NCBI GenBank assembly: GCA_902786365.1
Contig: CADACD010000004.1
Location: forward strand, 1 to 64,000
Source: an uncultured Lachnospiraceae bacterium
GTDB lineage: Bacteria > Bacillota > Clostridia > Lachnospirales > Lachnospiraceae
Length of the DNA stretch: 64,000 nucleotides
Reading direction: 5' to 3'
Under the pieces are notes generated by a model that had not been told where the DNA came from, searched no databases, and worked only from the letters and a program-made list of their open reading frames with translations. Within the stretch, counting starts at the first letter, position 1. The number at the start of each line of letters is the position of its first letter. Position numbers and translations under genes: made by a program. This document shows positions 27,135 to 37,800 of this stretch, one piece after another.

Positions 27135-27509
27135 TTATACTTCTGTCTTCCATAGGCTGTGAAGATTACAGTAAGCATATGCACTTATCAGTTTATCTCC
27201 ATCAGCTAGCACAAATTCTGCCTTTGGTGCCTGTTCAGGTTTTAAATTTACCCTCTGAATACCCTTCTCTGTCTCAATTGCAACCCATTCAATATAATGT
27301 GCTTCCATCATAGGGTGGTCTACTGAACCAACATTAACAGTTACGTTGTTTCCATTCTGCTCTACAACAGGAAGATGTTTCTCGTGTGCCCCGTCTGATG
27401 TTCCCGGAATTAACTCTGTCATCTGTTCACCACAGCATGAGATTGCAGAACATTTATCCTTTATTACCTCTATAATATTTCCACATTTTTTACAAATCAT
27501 AAATTTCAT
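27135..27509 (-). CDS. superoxide reductase (desulfoferrodoxin type)
   Basis: The 124-residue protein reduces superoxide to hydrogen peroxide without making oxygen, a typical defence of anaerobes. The N-terminal desulforedoxin-like domain carries Cys6, Cys9, Cys25 and Cys26 for the FeCys4 centre. The catalytic Fe(His)4Cys site is seen in AHEKHLP (Glu43, His45), VDHPMMEAHYIEW (His65, His71) and YCNLHSLW (Cys114, His117). ATG at 27509 has GGAGG nine bases upstream. It follows ldh by 55 bases and is probably cotranscribed. Electrons would come from rubredoxin, which is not encoded here. Confidence 0.92.
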   Translation of the reverse strand: MKFMICKKCGNIIEVIKDKCSAISCCGEQMTELIPGTSDGAHEKHLPVVEQNGNNVTVNVGSVDHPMMEAHYIEWVAIETEKGIQRVNLKPEQAPKAEFVLADGDKLISAYAYCNLHSLWKTEV

Positions 27510-27564
27510 TTTTAGTACCTCCAGCATACTTTTATTTTTTATAAATGTTAGGTCAACAACATTT

Positions 27565-28518
27565 TTATATATCAAGAGTTTCAAGCACTTTTTTAAGTGT
27601 CTGTGCTGATTCTCTTAATTTTTCCTGCTCTTCTTCATTTAATGCGATAGGAACTTTTGTCTCTATTCCGCCCTTACCGACTATCGCCGGCATACTAAGC
27701 ACTACATCTTCAATTTCATATTCCCCATGCATCATTGACGACACCGGCAGAATTGATTTCTCATCTCGAATGATAACTTCACATATTCTTTTAACTGCCA
27801 TCGCAATACCATAATAAGTGGCACGTTTTTTGCTGATTATCTCGTATGCACTGTTTTTCACTCTCTCTGCTATCTCTTTTGTTGCTTTATCATGCTCGAA
27901 ATGACCTCTCATCTCACAGAATTCATTGAGTTCAATACCTGATACATTTGCACTGCTCCATGCAGCTATCTCACTGTCTCCATGTTCTCCAATAATGAAT
28001 GCATGTACACTTCTGCTGTCTACCTCAAGATGTTCGCCAAGCTCATACTTTAATCTTGCCGTATCTAAAACTGTACCTGAGCCTATGACTCGATTCTCAC
28101 CAAATCCAAGAAGTTTTATCGAAACATATGTCAGTATATCTACCGGGTTGGCAACAATCAATATCACACCTTTGCATTGTCTCTTTGAAATCTCCGGCAT
28201 AATAGACTTGAAGATGCTGACATTTTTATTGACAAGGTCGAGTCTTGTCTCATCAGGTTTCTGATTCGCACCTGCTGTAACTATGATGATTGCAGCATCT
28301 ACAATGTCATCATAATCACCTGCATAAATATTCATCTGCTTTGCAAACGGAACACCATGGCTGATATCCATCGCTTCTCCTTCAGCCTTATTTTTATCTG
28401 CATCAATAAGGACGATTTCTGAAAATAACCCACTGTTCATGAGACTGAATGCAGAAGCCGAACCTACAAATCCACAGCCAATAATCGCTGCTTTTCTTAA
28501 ATTTACACCATCGCTCAT
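27565..28518 (-). CDS. ldh: L-lactate dehydrogenase
   Basis: The 317-residue NAD-dependent enzyme reduces pyruvate to L-lactate. The Rossmann motif is AAIIGCGFVGSASAF. Catalytic His179 (IIGEHGDSE), Arg92 (NQKPDETR), Asp152 and Arg155 (LDTARL) are present, and Gln86 at the specificity position favours lactate rather than malate dehydrogenase. The ATG at 28518 lacks a clear ribosome binding site and sits four bases after the stop of a short leader ORF, which suggests coupled translation. Lactobacilli-type allosteric control by fructose bisphosphate is possible but not readable here. Confidence 0.93.
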   Translation of the reverse strand: MSDGVNLRKAAIIGCGFVGSASAFSLMNSGLFSEIVLIDADKNKAEGEAMDISHGVPFAKQMNIYAGDYDDIVDAAIIIVTAGANQKPDETRLDLVNKNVSIFKSIMPEISKRQCKGVILIVANPVDILTYVSIKLLGFGENRVIGSGTVLDTARLKYELGEHLEVDSRSVHAFIIGEHGDSEIAAWSSANVSGIELNEFCEMRGHFEHDKATKEIAERVKNSAYEIISKKRATYYGIAMAVKRICEVIIRDEKSILPVSSMMHGEYEIEDVVLSMPAIVGKGGIETKVPIALNEEEQEKLRESAQTLKKVLETLDI

Positions 28519-28522
28519 ACAC

Positions 28523-28588
28523 TTACACTACATGGTTTTTCTTAAAGCAAACCATGCTTTTCCTTTCTTATTATTTTGTAGTTACCAT
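28523..28588 (-). promoter_or_regulatory. two tandem leader ORFs in the ldh 5' leader
   Basis: On the minus strand AAGGAG-CATTT-ATG begins a five-codon ORF (MVTTK, 28588-28571), and AAAGGAAAAGC-ATG begins a ten-codon ORF (MVCFKKNHVV, 28555-28523) whose TAA is four bases before the ldh ATG. The second ORF contains CATGGTTT/AAACCATG, a perfect 8-bp stem (28531-28556). Both have good ribosome binding sites, while ldh does not, so ribosomes probably reach ldh by reinitiation. Confidence 0.45.
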
Positions 28589-28830
28589 AAATGCTCCTTT
28601 TCCGGAAAGAATATGTTTTCCATGGCAATCACGGTATTTGTACTTAAAATTTTATTGATAATTTTAATATCCGTCTGATTATTATCAGCTATTATTAGTT
28701 ATTGTGAATTATTGTTATTTTATTCTTCTTCGTTAATAAACATTTATTTTTCCAACTGACATTTTAATTACTATGTCCATTATATTAAAAATTGCTTATT
28801 CAGTCAATGACTAACATTTTGTATTTTAAC

Positions 28831-28858
28831 TTGTGTTTCAATTTTTTTTTGCTATAGT
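28831..28858 (+). promoter_or_regulatory. possible promoter of the amidohydrolase gene
   Basis: TTGTGT and TATAGT lie 16 bp apart about 50 bases before the ATG at 28907. The -35 is weak. The AT-rich divergent gap 28589-28830 presumably also holds the ldh promoter, which I could not place. Confidence 0.35.
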
Positions 28859-28906
28859 ATATTTAGATTATCAGACATACTACTTGGAAACGGAGATTAA
28901 ACAGAT

Positions 28907-29821
28907 ATGAACGCAAACAATAAAAAGGGGAACGGAATGATTGATCATAACGACGCCGGCAGATTAATCATAGATTTTCACACGCATACATTTCCTGACA
29001 GCCTTGCAAAACGTGCCGTGGACAAGCTCTCACAGGCTGCCAATCTTAAAAATTATCTTGACGGTACTTCTTTTGACCTCAAAAAATCCATGCAACGCTC
29101 AGGAATCCATTATTCTGTTCTGCTTCCTGTCGCCACAAAACCTGAACACTATAAAAATATTAATATGATTGCAAAAGAAGTAAATTCAACATCAAAATAT
29201 AATCAATTAATTTCCTTTGGAAGCCTTCACCCTGACAATGCCAATTACAAAGATATTATTTGTGATTTAGCAGATTACAGGGTTCCCGGTATCAAACTAC
29301 AGCCGATTAATCAATTGAGGGATATTGATAACATCTCGTATCTGAGAATGATTGACTATGCTGTATCAAAAGGCCTTTTCGTACTCATACATGCCGGATT
29401 TGATATTTCATCGCCGGATGCAGATTTCGCCTCTGTCACAAAGCTTAAAAATGTTGTTGATAAAATTAATTCCGACAATATTATACTTGCCCACATGGGT
29501 GGCTTTAATGAATGGGATTTGGTTGAAGATTTGATAGTCGGAAAGAATGTTTTACTTGATACTTCTTTTACAATAACTCCTCTTCGTCATATTAGCCCTG
29601 ATGGTCAAATAAGCTTTTCTGAAGACGGTTATCTTAAAATGGAACAGTTTGTAAGAATCATACGAAATCATGGTGTGAAACGTATTTTATTTGGAAGTGA
29701 CAGTCCATGGAGTGACCAGCATGAATCGCTGAAGATGATTCAGAAATCTCCACTGACAGATGAGGAAAAAGCATTAATACTTGGCGGAAATGCTAAGAAG
29801 ATGCTGATGGAATGGCTGTAG
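28907..29821 (+). CDS. amidohydrolase family protein
   Basis: The 304-residue protein has the metal-dependent TIM-barrel hydrolase motifs: DFHTHTFP at the N-terminus (HxH), VLIHAGF, IILAHMGG, and FGSDSPW (late Asp). The order fits the amidohydrolase-2 family (metal-dependent hydrolases/decarboxylases such as the ACMSD group). The substrate is unknown. Either ATG 28907 (GGAG ten bases upstream) or ATG 28937 (AGGGG six bases upstream) could start it. It stands alone, diverging from ldh; no pathway partners are adjacent. Confidence 0.82.
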   Translation: MNANNKKGNGMIDHNDAGRLIIDFHTHTFPDSLAKRAVDKLSQAANLKNYLDGTSFDLKKSMQRSGIHYSVLLPVATKPEHYKNINMIAKEVNSTSKYNQLISFGSLHPDNANYKDIICDLADYRVPGIKLQPINQLRDIDNISYLRMIDYAVSKGLFVLIHAGFDISSPDADFASVTKLKNVVDKINSDNIILAHMGGFNEWDLVEDLIVGKNVLLDTSFTITPLRHISPDGQISFSEDGYLKMEQFVRIIRNHGVKRILFGSDSPWSDQHESLKMIQKSPLTDEEKALILGGNAKKMLMEWL

Positions 29822-30000
29822 AATTACAAAACTGTTACATTATCTGACCTGTCATTATGTTATTTACTTCTTCTATAACGCAATCGACATGTAGTAATGC
29901 AACAGTTATTATTGTTCAGATATGTCGGCGTATGCCCTTTATACCTATTAATCCAATTTATCGTAACAGATATTTAAAGTCAATTTCACTATTATACGAA

Positions 30001-30999
30001 TCAATCAAAATCTATTTTTTTTCTAATAAATCTGGAAATGAAATATGTCAATACTGCCAATATGATTAAATTCTTAAGTCTCTGCCCAAATGGCTTGAGT
30101 TTTTCTTTATCTTTTGATTTTGAACCTGACATACTTTTTTCTATTTTCTTATCTGTCACATTCACTTTGATATCCTTTTTTACCTGTGAACCTAAAACAT
30201 CTGCAACATAATAGGATACATTATAAGTTCCTACCTTGTTGACGTCGTAGTTTCCCATAATGATAATAGATGATGTAATATCATTTCCACAAGTATCATA
30301 TGCCTTTACTTTTTCGAGCAGATTTACATTTTCTCCAAGCTTTACATCCACACTGTTTGCATTGATTATCCTTGCTGAACATTCCTTCCACGGATTATCC
30401 GCCGTATCATCAGTAGGATCCCAGCCTGAATTAGGATTATCAAGTGGAAGTGAAATTGCCTCCGGTCTGTCAACATAGGTTATTTCTCCCCAGTCGCTGT
30501 ATATGACTACTACCGTTCCCTCCAGACAGTTTTCATAGAGCCATTTCGCATCAGCACATGTCAGCCAGATATTTGCGTCACTTGACTGACCTTCTTTAAT
30601 ATAATTGTATTTTTCTCCATTAAGTGAATTTGGGCTTTGGTCTGTATATGGAACAGTACCAATGCTCATTTCCCCATCTAATGTAACTGCATATCTTTGA
30701 AACGTTCCATCAGCGAGCTGTTTCCACTCTCTTTTATCCAAAATCCGGGTTCGAGTGCTTCCCCCTACATTATCTGTATAAGCACTGCATGCCATTTCTT
30801 TTACAAGTGATGTGTAATTTCCACTCAAATCTCTTGTATATACATACAAGCAGTTTGTTGCAACATTCACTTCTATCATATATGCCAATTCAAGATCTGC
30901 ATATACAATGTCCTGACTTTCCAACAATATAAGCATAATAGCAGAGATAAATGTAAATATTGCAATGACTGTTTTATAAATAATTTTTTTTATATTCAT
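30001..30999 (-). CDS. catalytically degenerate L,D-transpeptidase (YkuD-like) with DUF5011 domain
   Basis: The 332-residue protein has a signal/membrane helix (1-34), a YkuD-like domain (about 38-168), a Gly/Asp/Pro linker, an Ig-like DUF5011 domain (about 208-282; LGENVNLLEKVKAYD, VGTYNVSYYVAD), a Lys/Ser-rich stretch and a C-terminal membrane helix (about 308-325). In active homologues the domain reads FHSVPY and S-x-GCIRLT-ADAKWIY; here these are IGTVPY (Gly114 for His) and SDANIWLTCADAKWLY (Asn143 for the nucleophilic Cys, Trp145 for Arg). The fold-defining sequence is kept but all three active-site residues are gone, so it is probably a binding or regulatory pseudoenzyme at the cell surface. 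The gene shows no stop or frameshift. Confidence 0.78.
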   Translation of the reverse strand: MNIKKIIYKTVIAIFTFISAIMLILLESQDIVYADLELAYMIEVNVATNCLYVYTRDLSGNYTSLVKEMACSAYTDNVGGSTRTRILDKREWKQLADGTFQRYAVTLDGEMSIGTVPYTDQSPNSLNGEKYNYIKEGQSSDANIWLTCADAKWLYENCLEGTVVVIYSDWGEITYVDRPEAISLPLDNPNSGWDPTDDTADNPWKECSARIINANSVDVKLGENVNLLEKVKAYDTCGNDITSSIIIMGNYDVNKVGTYNVSYYVADVLGSQVKKDIKVNVTDKKIEKSMSGSKSKDKEKLKPFGQRLKNLIILAVLTYFISRFIRKKIDFD

Positions 31000-31047
31000 A
31001 AGCGCAACTCCATACTGTTTATCATGTTCTGATTATCTGCTTTATGC

Positions 31048-31081
31048 AAAAATCCGCGTCTAAACATAAACGCGGATTTTT
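31048..31081 (-). terminator. terminator after rpoC (bidirectional)
   Basis: A 12-bp stem AAAAATCCGCGT/ACGCGGATTTTT with a 10-nt loop lies 41 bases past the rpoC stop and provides U-runs on both strands. Confidence 0.88.
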
Positions 31082-31121
31082 GTATTCATTCAGTTTCAAT
31101 TTATATATTTTTATACATCAT

Positions 31122-34100
31122 TTATTCTGAATCTGTTTTGCCACTCTCATCTGTATCTGCGTCGTCATATTCCTCTTCTTCTGCCTCATTTGCATCTTCA
31201 GAAATATTGATTTCCACATCATTTTCGTCATCTGACTCAGATAATATAATATCATTCTCATCGTCTGACTCTGATAATATAATATCCTTCTCGTCATCCG
31301 TTTCGCCTAAAATAATATCTTCATCTTCCGAAACATTGACTTCATTCATATCAGTACTGAGCTTGACTGTTCTGTATCTGCTCATACCTGTTCCGGCCGG
31401 AATCAGTTTACCGATAATAACATTTTCCTTAAGACCAATAAGTGGATCTTCCTTACCATTGATAGCAGCCTCTGTCAGAACCTTTGTTGTCTCCTGGAAT
31501 GATGCCGCTGAAAGGAACGAACTTGTTGCAAGTGAAGCCTTTGTAATTCCAAGCATTACCTGCTTGCCTACTGCAGGCTCTTTTCCTTCTTCTATCAATT
31601 TTTCATTGACTTCATTGAACTCAAGCACATCTACCTGCGTTCCCGGAAGGAATTCACTATCTCCGTTCTCCTCTACTTTAATCTTCTTAAGCATCTGTCT
31701 TACGATAACTTCGATATGCTTATCGTTAATCTCAACACCCTGAAGTCTGTAAACTCTCTGAACCTCTCTGATCATGTAATCCTGAACAGCTCTTACACCT
31801 TTAATTCTAAGGATATCATGTGGATTAACGCTACCTTCTGTCAGTTCATCACCGGCTTCAAGTGTAATTCCGTCTGTGATATGTGACTTCATTCTCGAAC
31901 CATATGGGATAAGGTATGCTTTCTGCTCGCCTGTCTCCTCATTAGTAATAATAATTTCTCTTTTCTTCTTTGTATCTTTCACTTCTACTCTTCCACCGAA
32001 CTCTGCGATAATAGCAAGACCTTTCGGTTTTCTTGCCTCGAAGAGCTCCTCTACTCTAGGAAGACCCTGTGTGATATCGCCACCGGCAACACCACCTGTA
32101 TGGAAAGTACGCATTGTAAGCTGAGTACCAGGTTCACCGATTGACTGTGCAGCGATAATACCAACTGCCTCACCAACCTGTACTGCCTGGCCTGTTGCCA
32201 TGTTTGCGCCATAACACTTTGCACAAACACCACTGTGGCACTTACATGTGAGAATTGTACGAATCTTTACAGATTCTCTTCCTGTTGCGATAATCTTTGC
32301 TGCACGCTTCGGAGTAATCATATGATTCTTCTTCACAATCACATTGCCCTCAGCGTCATTGATTGTCTCTGCAGAGTAACGGCCTGTGATTCTCTCTTCC
32401 AGACTTTCTGTCACTTCTGCACCATCCTGGAATGCTTTGATTTCCATGAACGGAATCTCTTTTCCTTCACAACAGTCAACTTCTCTGATGATTAACTCCT
32501 GTGAAACGTCAACAAGACGTCTTGTAAGATATCCTGAATCGGCTGTACGAAGGGCTGTATCTGAAAGTCCCTTTCTCGCTCCATGAGCAGAGATAAAGTA
32601 TTCCAAAACGTCAAGACCTTCACGGAAGTTTGATGTGATAGGCAATTCGATTGTCTTACCTGTTGTATCTGCCATCAAACCACGCATACCGGCAAGCTGT
32701 TTAATCTGCTTGTCAGAACCACGGGCACCGGAGTCTGCCATCATGTAAATATTATTGTAGTCATCAAGACCTGCCATCAGGGCTTTCTGAATCTTGTCAT
32801 CGGCTATCTGCCATGTCTTGATAACTTCTTTATATCTCTCTTCGTCTGTGATAAATCCACGACGGAAGTTCTTTGTAATCTTTTCAACAGTTTCTTCTGC
32901 TTCTTTCAGCAGAGGGGCTTTTTCCTTAGGAATTGTCATATCCGAAATTGAAACTGTCATCGCTGCCCTTGTAGAATACTTGTAGCCCATAGACTTGATA
33001 TCATCAAGAACCTCTGCTGTCTTTGTAGCTCCGTGAACATTGATAACTTTTTCAAGAATTCCCTTAAGCTCTTTCTTCTTAACAAGGTAGTCTACCTCAA
33101 GTTTTAAGTAATCTTCCTTACTCTCTCTCTTAGTAAGTCCCAAATCCTGTGGAAGTATTTCGTTGAAAATGCATCTTCCAAGTGTTGTATTGATAATACC
33201 TGTGATTTCCTCTCCCTCAGGAGTTGTCCTTGTCACTCTGACAAATATTTTTGCATGAAGTGTAATTGCACCATTCTCGTATGCAAGTATTGCTTCATTA
33301 ATACTCTTAAATATCTTACCTTCACCCTTTGCACCCGGTCTTTCCTGTGTAAGGTAGTAGATACCAAGTACCATATCCTGTGAAGGAACGGCAACAGGAC
33401 CACCATCAGAAGGCTTTAATAAGTTGTTTGGTGAGAGTAACAGGAATCTGCACTCTGCCTGTGCTTCTACTGATAACGGAAGATGCACAGCCATCTGGTC
33501 ACCATCAAAATCGGCATTAAATGCTGTACAAACAAGCGGGTGAAGCTTGATTGCCTTACCTTCTACAAGAATCGGTTCAAATGCCTGAATACCGAGTCTG
33601 TGAAGAGTCGGGGCACGGTTTAACATAACCGGATGTTCCTTGATAACATCATCAAGTACATCCCATACCTCTGTCTGAAGTCTCTCAACCATCTTCTTTG
33701 CACTCTTGACATTGTGTGCTTTTCCGTTAGCTGTCAGCTGACGGATTACGAATGGTTTGAATAATTCGATAGCCATCTCTTTCGGAAGGCCACACTGATA
33801 AATCTTAAGTTCCGGTCCAACGACGATAACGGAACGTCCTGAGTAGTCAACACGTTTACCAAGAAGGTTCTGACGGAAACGTCCCTGCTTACCTTTGAGC
33901 ATGTCTGAGAGCGATTTTAACGCTCTGTTACCAGGTCCTGTAACTGGACGTCCTCTACGACCATTATCAATCAAAGCATCAACTGCTTCCTGAAGCATTC
34001 TCTTTTCATTTCTTACGATAATCTCAGGTGCTCCGAGCTCTAACAGTCTTTCCAGACGGTTATTTCTATTGATAATCCTTCTGTATAAGTCATTTAAATC

Positions 34101-34877
34101 TGATGTTGCAAATCTGCCACCGTCGAGCTGAACCATTGGTCTCAAATCCGGTGGAATCACAGGGATTACCTTAAGAATCATCCACTCAGGCTTGTTTCCT
34201 GAACTTCTAAATGCCTCAATTACCTCTAATCTCTTGATAATCTTTGCACGTCTCTGACCTGACGCATCAATCAGAGCTGTCTTTAACTCTTCTGCCTCTT
34301 TATCAAGGTCAATGGCTGCAAGCAATTCATCAATTGCCTCTGCACCCATACCTACTCTGAAATTATCACCATACTTGTCATATGTTTCTCTGTACTCCTT
34401 CTCTGATAAAACCTGCTTATAAACAAGCTCCGTCTCACCCGGATCAAGTACGATATATGAAGCAAAGTATAATACTTTTTCAAGCACACGTGGTGATAAA
34501 TCAAGTATCAGTCCCATACGGCTAGGGATTCCCTTAAAATACCATATATGTGAAACCGGCGCTGCAAGCTCGATAGAACCCATACGCTCTCTTCTTACGC
34601 TAGACTTTGTTACCTCAACACCACATCTGTCACATATAACACCTTTATATCTGATTTTCTTATATTTTCCACAATGGCATTCCCAGTCCTTGCTAGGTCC
34701 AAAAATCTTCTCACAGAACAAACCGTCTCTTTCAGGTTTCAATGTTCTGTAATTGATTGTTTCAGGCTTTTTCACCTCGCCTCTTGACCACTCTCTGATT
34801 TTTTCTGGCGATGCAAGTCCTATTCTGATTTTGTCGAATGTCATCTGCTGGTATACATCTTTATTCTGTTCAGGCAT
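31122..34877 (-). CDS. rpoC: DNA-directed RNA polymerase subunit beta'
   Basis: The 1251-residue largest subunit contains the N-terminal zinc ribbon ([20 protein letters not shown]), the catalytic magnesium motif [12 protein letters not shown], the trigger-loop/bridge-helix region and the second zinc cluster CHSGVCAKC. The last 65 residues form an acidic tail with three 11-residue units ([22 protein letters not shown] twice) and then Glu/Asp-rich sequence, which most RpoC proteins lack. ATG at 34877 has a GGGAG site and follows rpoB by 15 bases. Confidence 0.98.
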   Translation of the reverse strand: MPEQNKDVYQQMTFDKIRIGLASPEKIREWSRGEVKKPETINYRTLKPERDGLFCEKIFGPSKDWECHCGKYKKIRYKGVICDRCGVEVTKSSVRRERMGSIELAAPVSHIWYFKGIPSRMGLILDLSPRVLEKVLYFASYIVLDPGETELVYKQVLSEKEYRETYDKYGDNFRVGMGAEAIDELLAAIDLDKEAEELKTALIDASGQRRAKIIKRLEVIEAFRSSGNKPEWMILKVIPVIPPDLRPMVQLDGGRFATSDLNDLYRRIINRNNRLERLLELGAPEIIVRNEKRMLQEAVDALIDNGRRGRPVTGPGNRALKSLSDMLKGKQGRFRQNLLGKRVDYSGRSVIVVGPELKIYQCGLPKEMAIELFKPFVIRQLTANGKAHNVKSAKKMVERLQTEVWDVLDDVIKEHPVMLNRAPTLHRLGIQAFEPILVEGKAIKLHPLVCTAFNADFDGDQMAVHLPLSVEAQAECRFLLLSPNNLLKPSDGGPVAVPSQDMVLGIYYLTQERPGAKGEGKIFKSINEAILAYENGAITLHAKIFVRVTRTTPEGEEITGIINTTLGRCIFNEILPQDLGLTKRESKEDYLKLEVDYLVKKKELKGILEKVINVHGATKTAEVLDDIKSMGYKYSTRAAMTVSISDMTIPKEKAPLLKEAEETVEKITKNFRRGFITDEERYKEVIKTWQIADDKIQKALMAGLDDYNNIYMMADSGARGSDKQIKQLAGMRGLMADTTGKTIELPITSNFREGLDVLEYFISAHGARKGLSDTALRTADSGYLTRRLVDVSQELIIREVDCCEGKEIPFMEIKAFQDGAEVTESLEERITGRYSAETINDAEGNVIVKKNHMITPKRAAKIIATGRESVKIRTILTCKCHSGVCAKCYGANMATGQAVQVGEAVGIIAAQSIGEPGTQLTMRTFHTGGVAGGDITQGLPRVEELFEARKPKGLAIIAEFGGRVEVKDTKKKREIIITNEETGEQKAYLIPYGSRMKSHITDGITLEAGDELTEGSVNPHDILRIKGVRAVQDYMIREVQRVYRLQGVEINDKHIEVIVRQMLKKIKVEENGDSEFLPGTQVDVLEFNEVNEKLIEEGKEPAVGKQVMLGITKASLATSSFLSAASFQETTKVLTEAAINGKEDPLIGLKENVIIGKLIPAGTGMSRYRTVKLSTDMNEVNVSEDEDIILGETDDEKDIILSESDDENDIILSESDDENDVEINISEDANEAEEEEYDDADTDESGKTDSE
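31222..31320 (-). repeat. 33-bp tandem repeats encoding the RpoC acidic tail
   Basis: Three imperfect 33-bp units encode [11 protein letters not shown] and two copies of [11 protein letters not shown]. The unit length keeps the reading frame, so copy number can change without frameshift. Confidence 0.75.
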
Positions 34878-34892
34878 CTAAGACTCTCCCTT

Positions 34893-37800
34893 CTATTCTT
34901 CATCATCAAAAGAATCATAATCTGTTTCATCACTTACAAATGAATCATTTTCTATATCTTGAAAATCCTCTGAAAAATCACCCTGGAAATCTTCCTGGAA
35001 ATCTTCCTGGAAATCTTCCTGGAAATCTTCTTGCGGTTTTTCTTCATCTAAATTCACATCTTCTATTCCTTCTTCGCCAACCTCCTGCTCGGTATATCCC
35101 ATGCTGGCAAAGTTCTCTTCTTTACGGTTAAAGCCTTTATCATCAGACATAACTGAATTGTATGAAAGTGTTGCATCATCCACATTTTCTTTCATCTCAA
35201 CCTCAGTATTATCTGCTCTTAGTACCTTGACATCAAGTGCCAATGACTGCAACTCTTTTAAAAGTACCTTAAATGATTCAGGTATACCCGGTTCAGGAAT
35301 GTTAAGACCTTTGATAATTGCTTCATAAGTCTTCACACGTCCGACAACATCATCGGATTTTACAGTAAGAATCTCCTGTAATGTGTAAGATGCACCATAT
35401 GCCTCAAGTGCCCAAACCTCCATCTCACCGAATCTCTGTCCACCAAATTGTGCTTTACCACCGAGCGGCTGCTGTGTAACTAATGAGTATGGTCCTGTTG
35501 AACGTGCATGAATCTTATCATCTACTAAGTGGTGGAGTTTCAGGTAGTGCATGTGTCCGATTGTAACTTTTCCATCGAAAAATTCACCTGTACGTCCGTC
35601 TCTCAGCTGAACCTTTCCATCTCTTGAGATAGGAACACCTTTCCACTGCTCTCTGTGGTCTCTGTTATCATACAAATACTGCATGATATCAGGATCAACA
35701 ATATCTTTATATTTTGCCTCAAACTCTTCCCAACTTGTGTTGACATAATTATCAGCCATCTCAAGTGTATCCATGATGTCATTTTCCTTCGCACCATCAA
35801 AGACAGGTGTTGCAATATTAAATCCTAACGCTTTTGCGGCAAGACTTAAATGAATTTCAAGTACCTGTCCGATATTCATACGTGAAGGCACACCAAGTGG
35901 ATTAAGTACAATGTCGAGCGGACGTCCATTTGGAAGGAATGGCATATCTTCAACTGGTAAAATACGTGAAACCACACCCTTATTACCATGGCGGCCGGCC
36001 ATCTTATCTCCAACAGAAATCTTTCTCTTCTGTGCTATATAGATGCGAACTGACTGGTTCACACCAGGTGATAACTCATCACCATTTTCTCTTGTGAATA
36101 CCTTTGCATCAACAACGATACCATATTCACCATGAGGTACTTTGAGCGATGTATCTCTTACTTCTCTTGCCTTTTCACCAAAGATTGCCCTTAACAGTCT
36201 CTCTTCTGCTGTAAGTTCTGTCTCACCTTTTGGTGTTACTTTACCTACAAGAATGTCACCGGCTCTTACCTCTGCACCAATTCTTATAATACCTCTCTCA
36301 TCAAGGTTCTTGAGCGCATCATCACCAACACCAGGGACATCTCTTGTAATCTCTTCCGGTCCGAGCTTTGTATCACGCGACTCTGCCTCATATTCTTCTA
36401 TATGAACTGATGTGTAAACATCATTCTGAACAAGCTTTTCACTTAAAAGTACCGCATCTTCGTAGTTGTAACCTTCCCATGTCATGAAACCAATGAGCGG
36501 GTTCTTACCTAATGCTATCTCACCATTTGATGTAGATGCACCGTCTGCGATTACCTGTCCTGCCTCAACATGTTCGCCTTTGTCTACAATAGGCTTCTGG
36601 TTATAACAGTTACTCTGGTTACTTCTTGAAAATTTAATCAATTTATATGTCTCTAATGATTTATCATCATCATATCTGATAGTGATTTCTTTTGATGTAG
36701 AACGCTCTATGATTCCTGCACGTTTTGCAAGAACGCAGACACCAGAGTCTACGGCTGCTTTATTTTCAATTCCTGTACCTACAACAGGTGCTTCTGTTGT
36801 CAGAAGTGGAACTGCCTGACGCTGCATGTTGGATCCCATAAGGGCACGGTTTGCATCATCATTTTCAAGGAATGGAATCATGGATGTTGCAACAGAGAAT
36901 ACCATCTTAGGAGACACGTCCATCAAATCTACTGTCTTCTTCTGGAATTCTGATGTTTCCTCCCTATAACGTCCCGAAATATTTGTATTGACAAAATGTC
37001 CTTCTGCATCAATAGGCTCATTCGCCTGTGCAACTACATAATTATCTTCTTCATCTGCTGTCAGATATACTACCTCATCTGTTACAACAGGGTTGTTCGG
37101 ATCCGACTTGTCAAGCTTTCTGTATGGTGCTTCAACAAATCCATACTCATTGATTCTCGCATATGTTGCAAGCGAGTTGATAAGTCCGATATTCGGACCT
37201 TCCGGTGTCTCAATAGGACACATTCTTCCATAGTGAGAATAGTGAACATCTCGTACCTCGAATCCGGCTCTGTCTCTTGATAAACCACCAGGTCCCAACG
37301 CTGATAAACGTCTCTTGTGAGTCAACTCACCAAGCGGGTTGTTCTGATCCATGAACTGTGACAACTGTGAACTTCCAAAGAATTCTTTTACTGCAGCCGT
37401 AACAGGTTTAATATTAATTAACCCTTCCGGTTTCACTTCAGTCATATCCTGTGTTGTCATTCTTTCTCTTACTACTCTTTCCATTCTCGATAAACCGATT
37501 CTGTACTGGTTCTGTAATAATTCACCTACCGCACGAATACGTCTGTTACCCAAATGGTCAATATCATCTGAATTACCGATTCTTGCCTCCAGATGCATAT
37601 TGTAATTAATTGATGCAATAATATCCTCTTTAGTAATATGTTTAGGAATTAGTTCTGTGATTTTTCTTCTAATCGCTTCTTTTAACTCTTCTTCACTATA
37701 TCCGTATTCATCCAAAATATCTTTCAAAACAGGATAGAATACATTCTCTTTCACGCCAAGTTCTTCACAGTCAAAGTCTACATAACTTCTGATATCAACC

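Noticed and set aside
28690..28760. Rex operator in front of ldh
   Set aside because: TTGTGAATTATTG resembles only one half of a Rex site; the second half is not there.
31138..31743. 201-codon open frame on the plus strand inside rpoC
   Set aside because: It is antisense to the acidic repeat tail; the Ser-rich translation is what GAT/GAA-rich DNA gives on the other strand. No ribosome binding site, and rpoC is certain.
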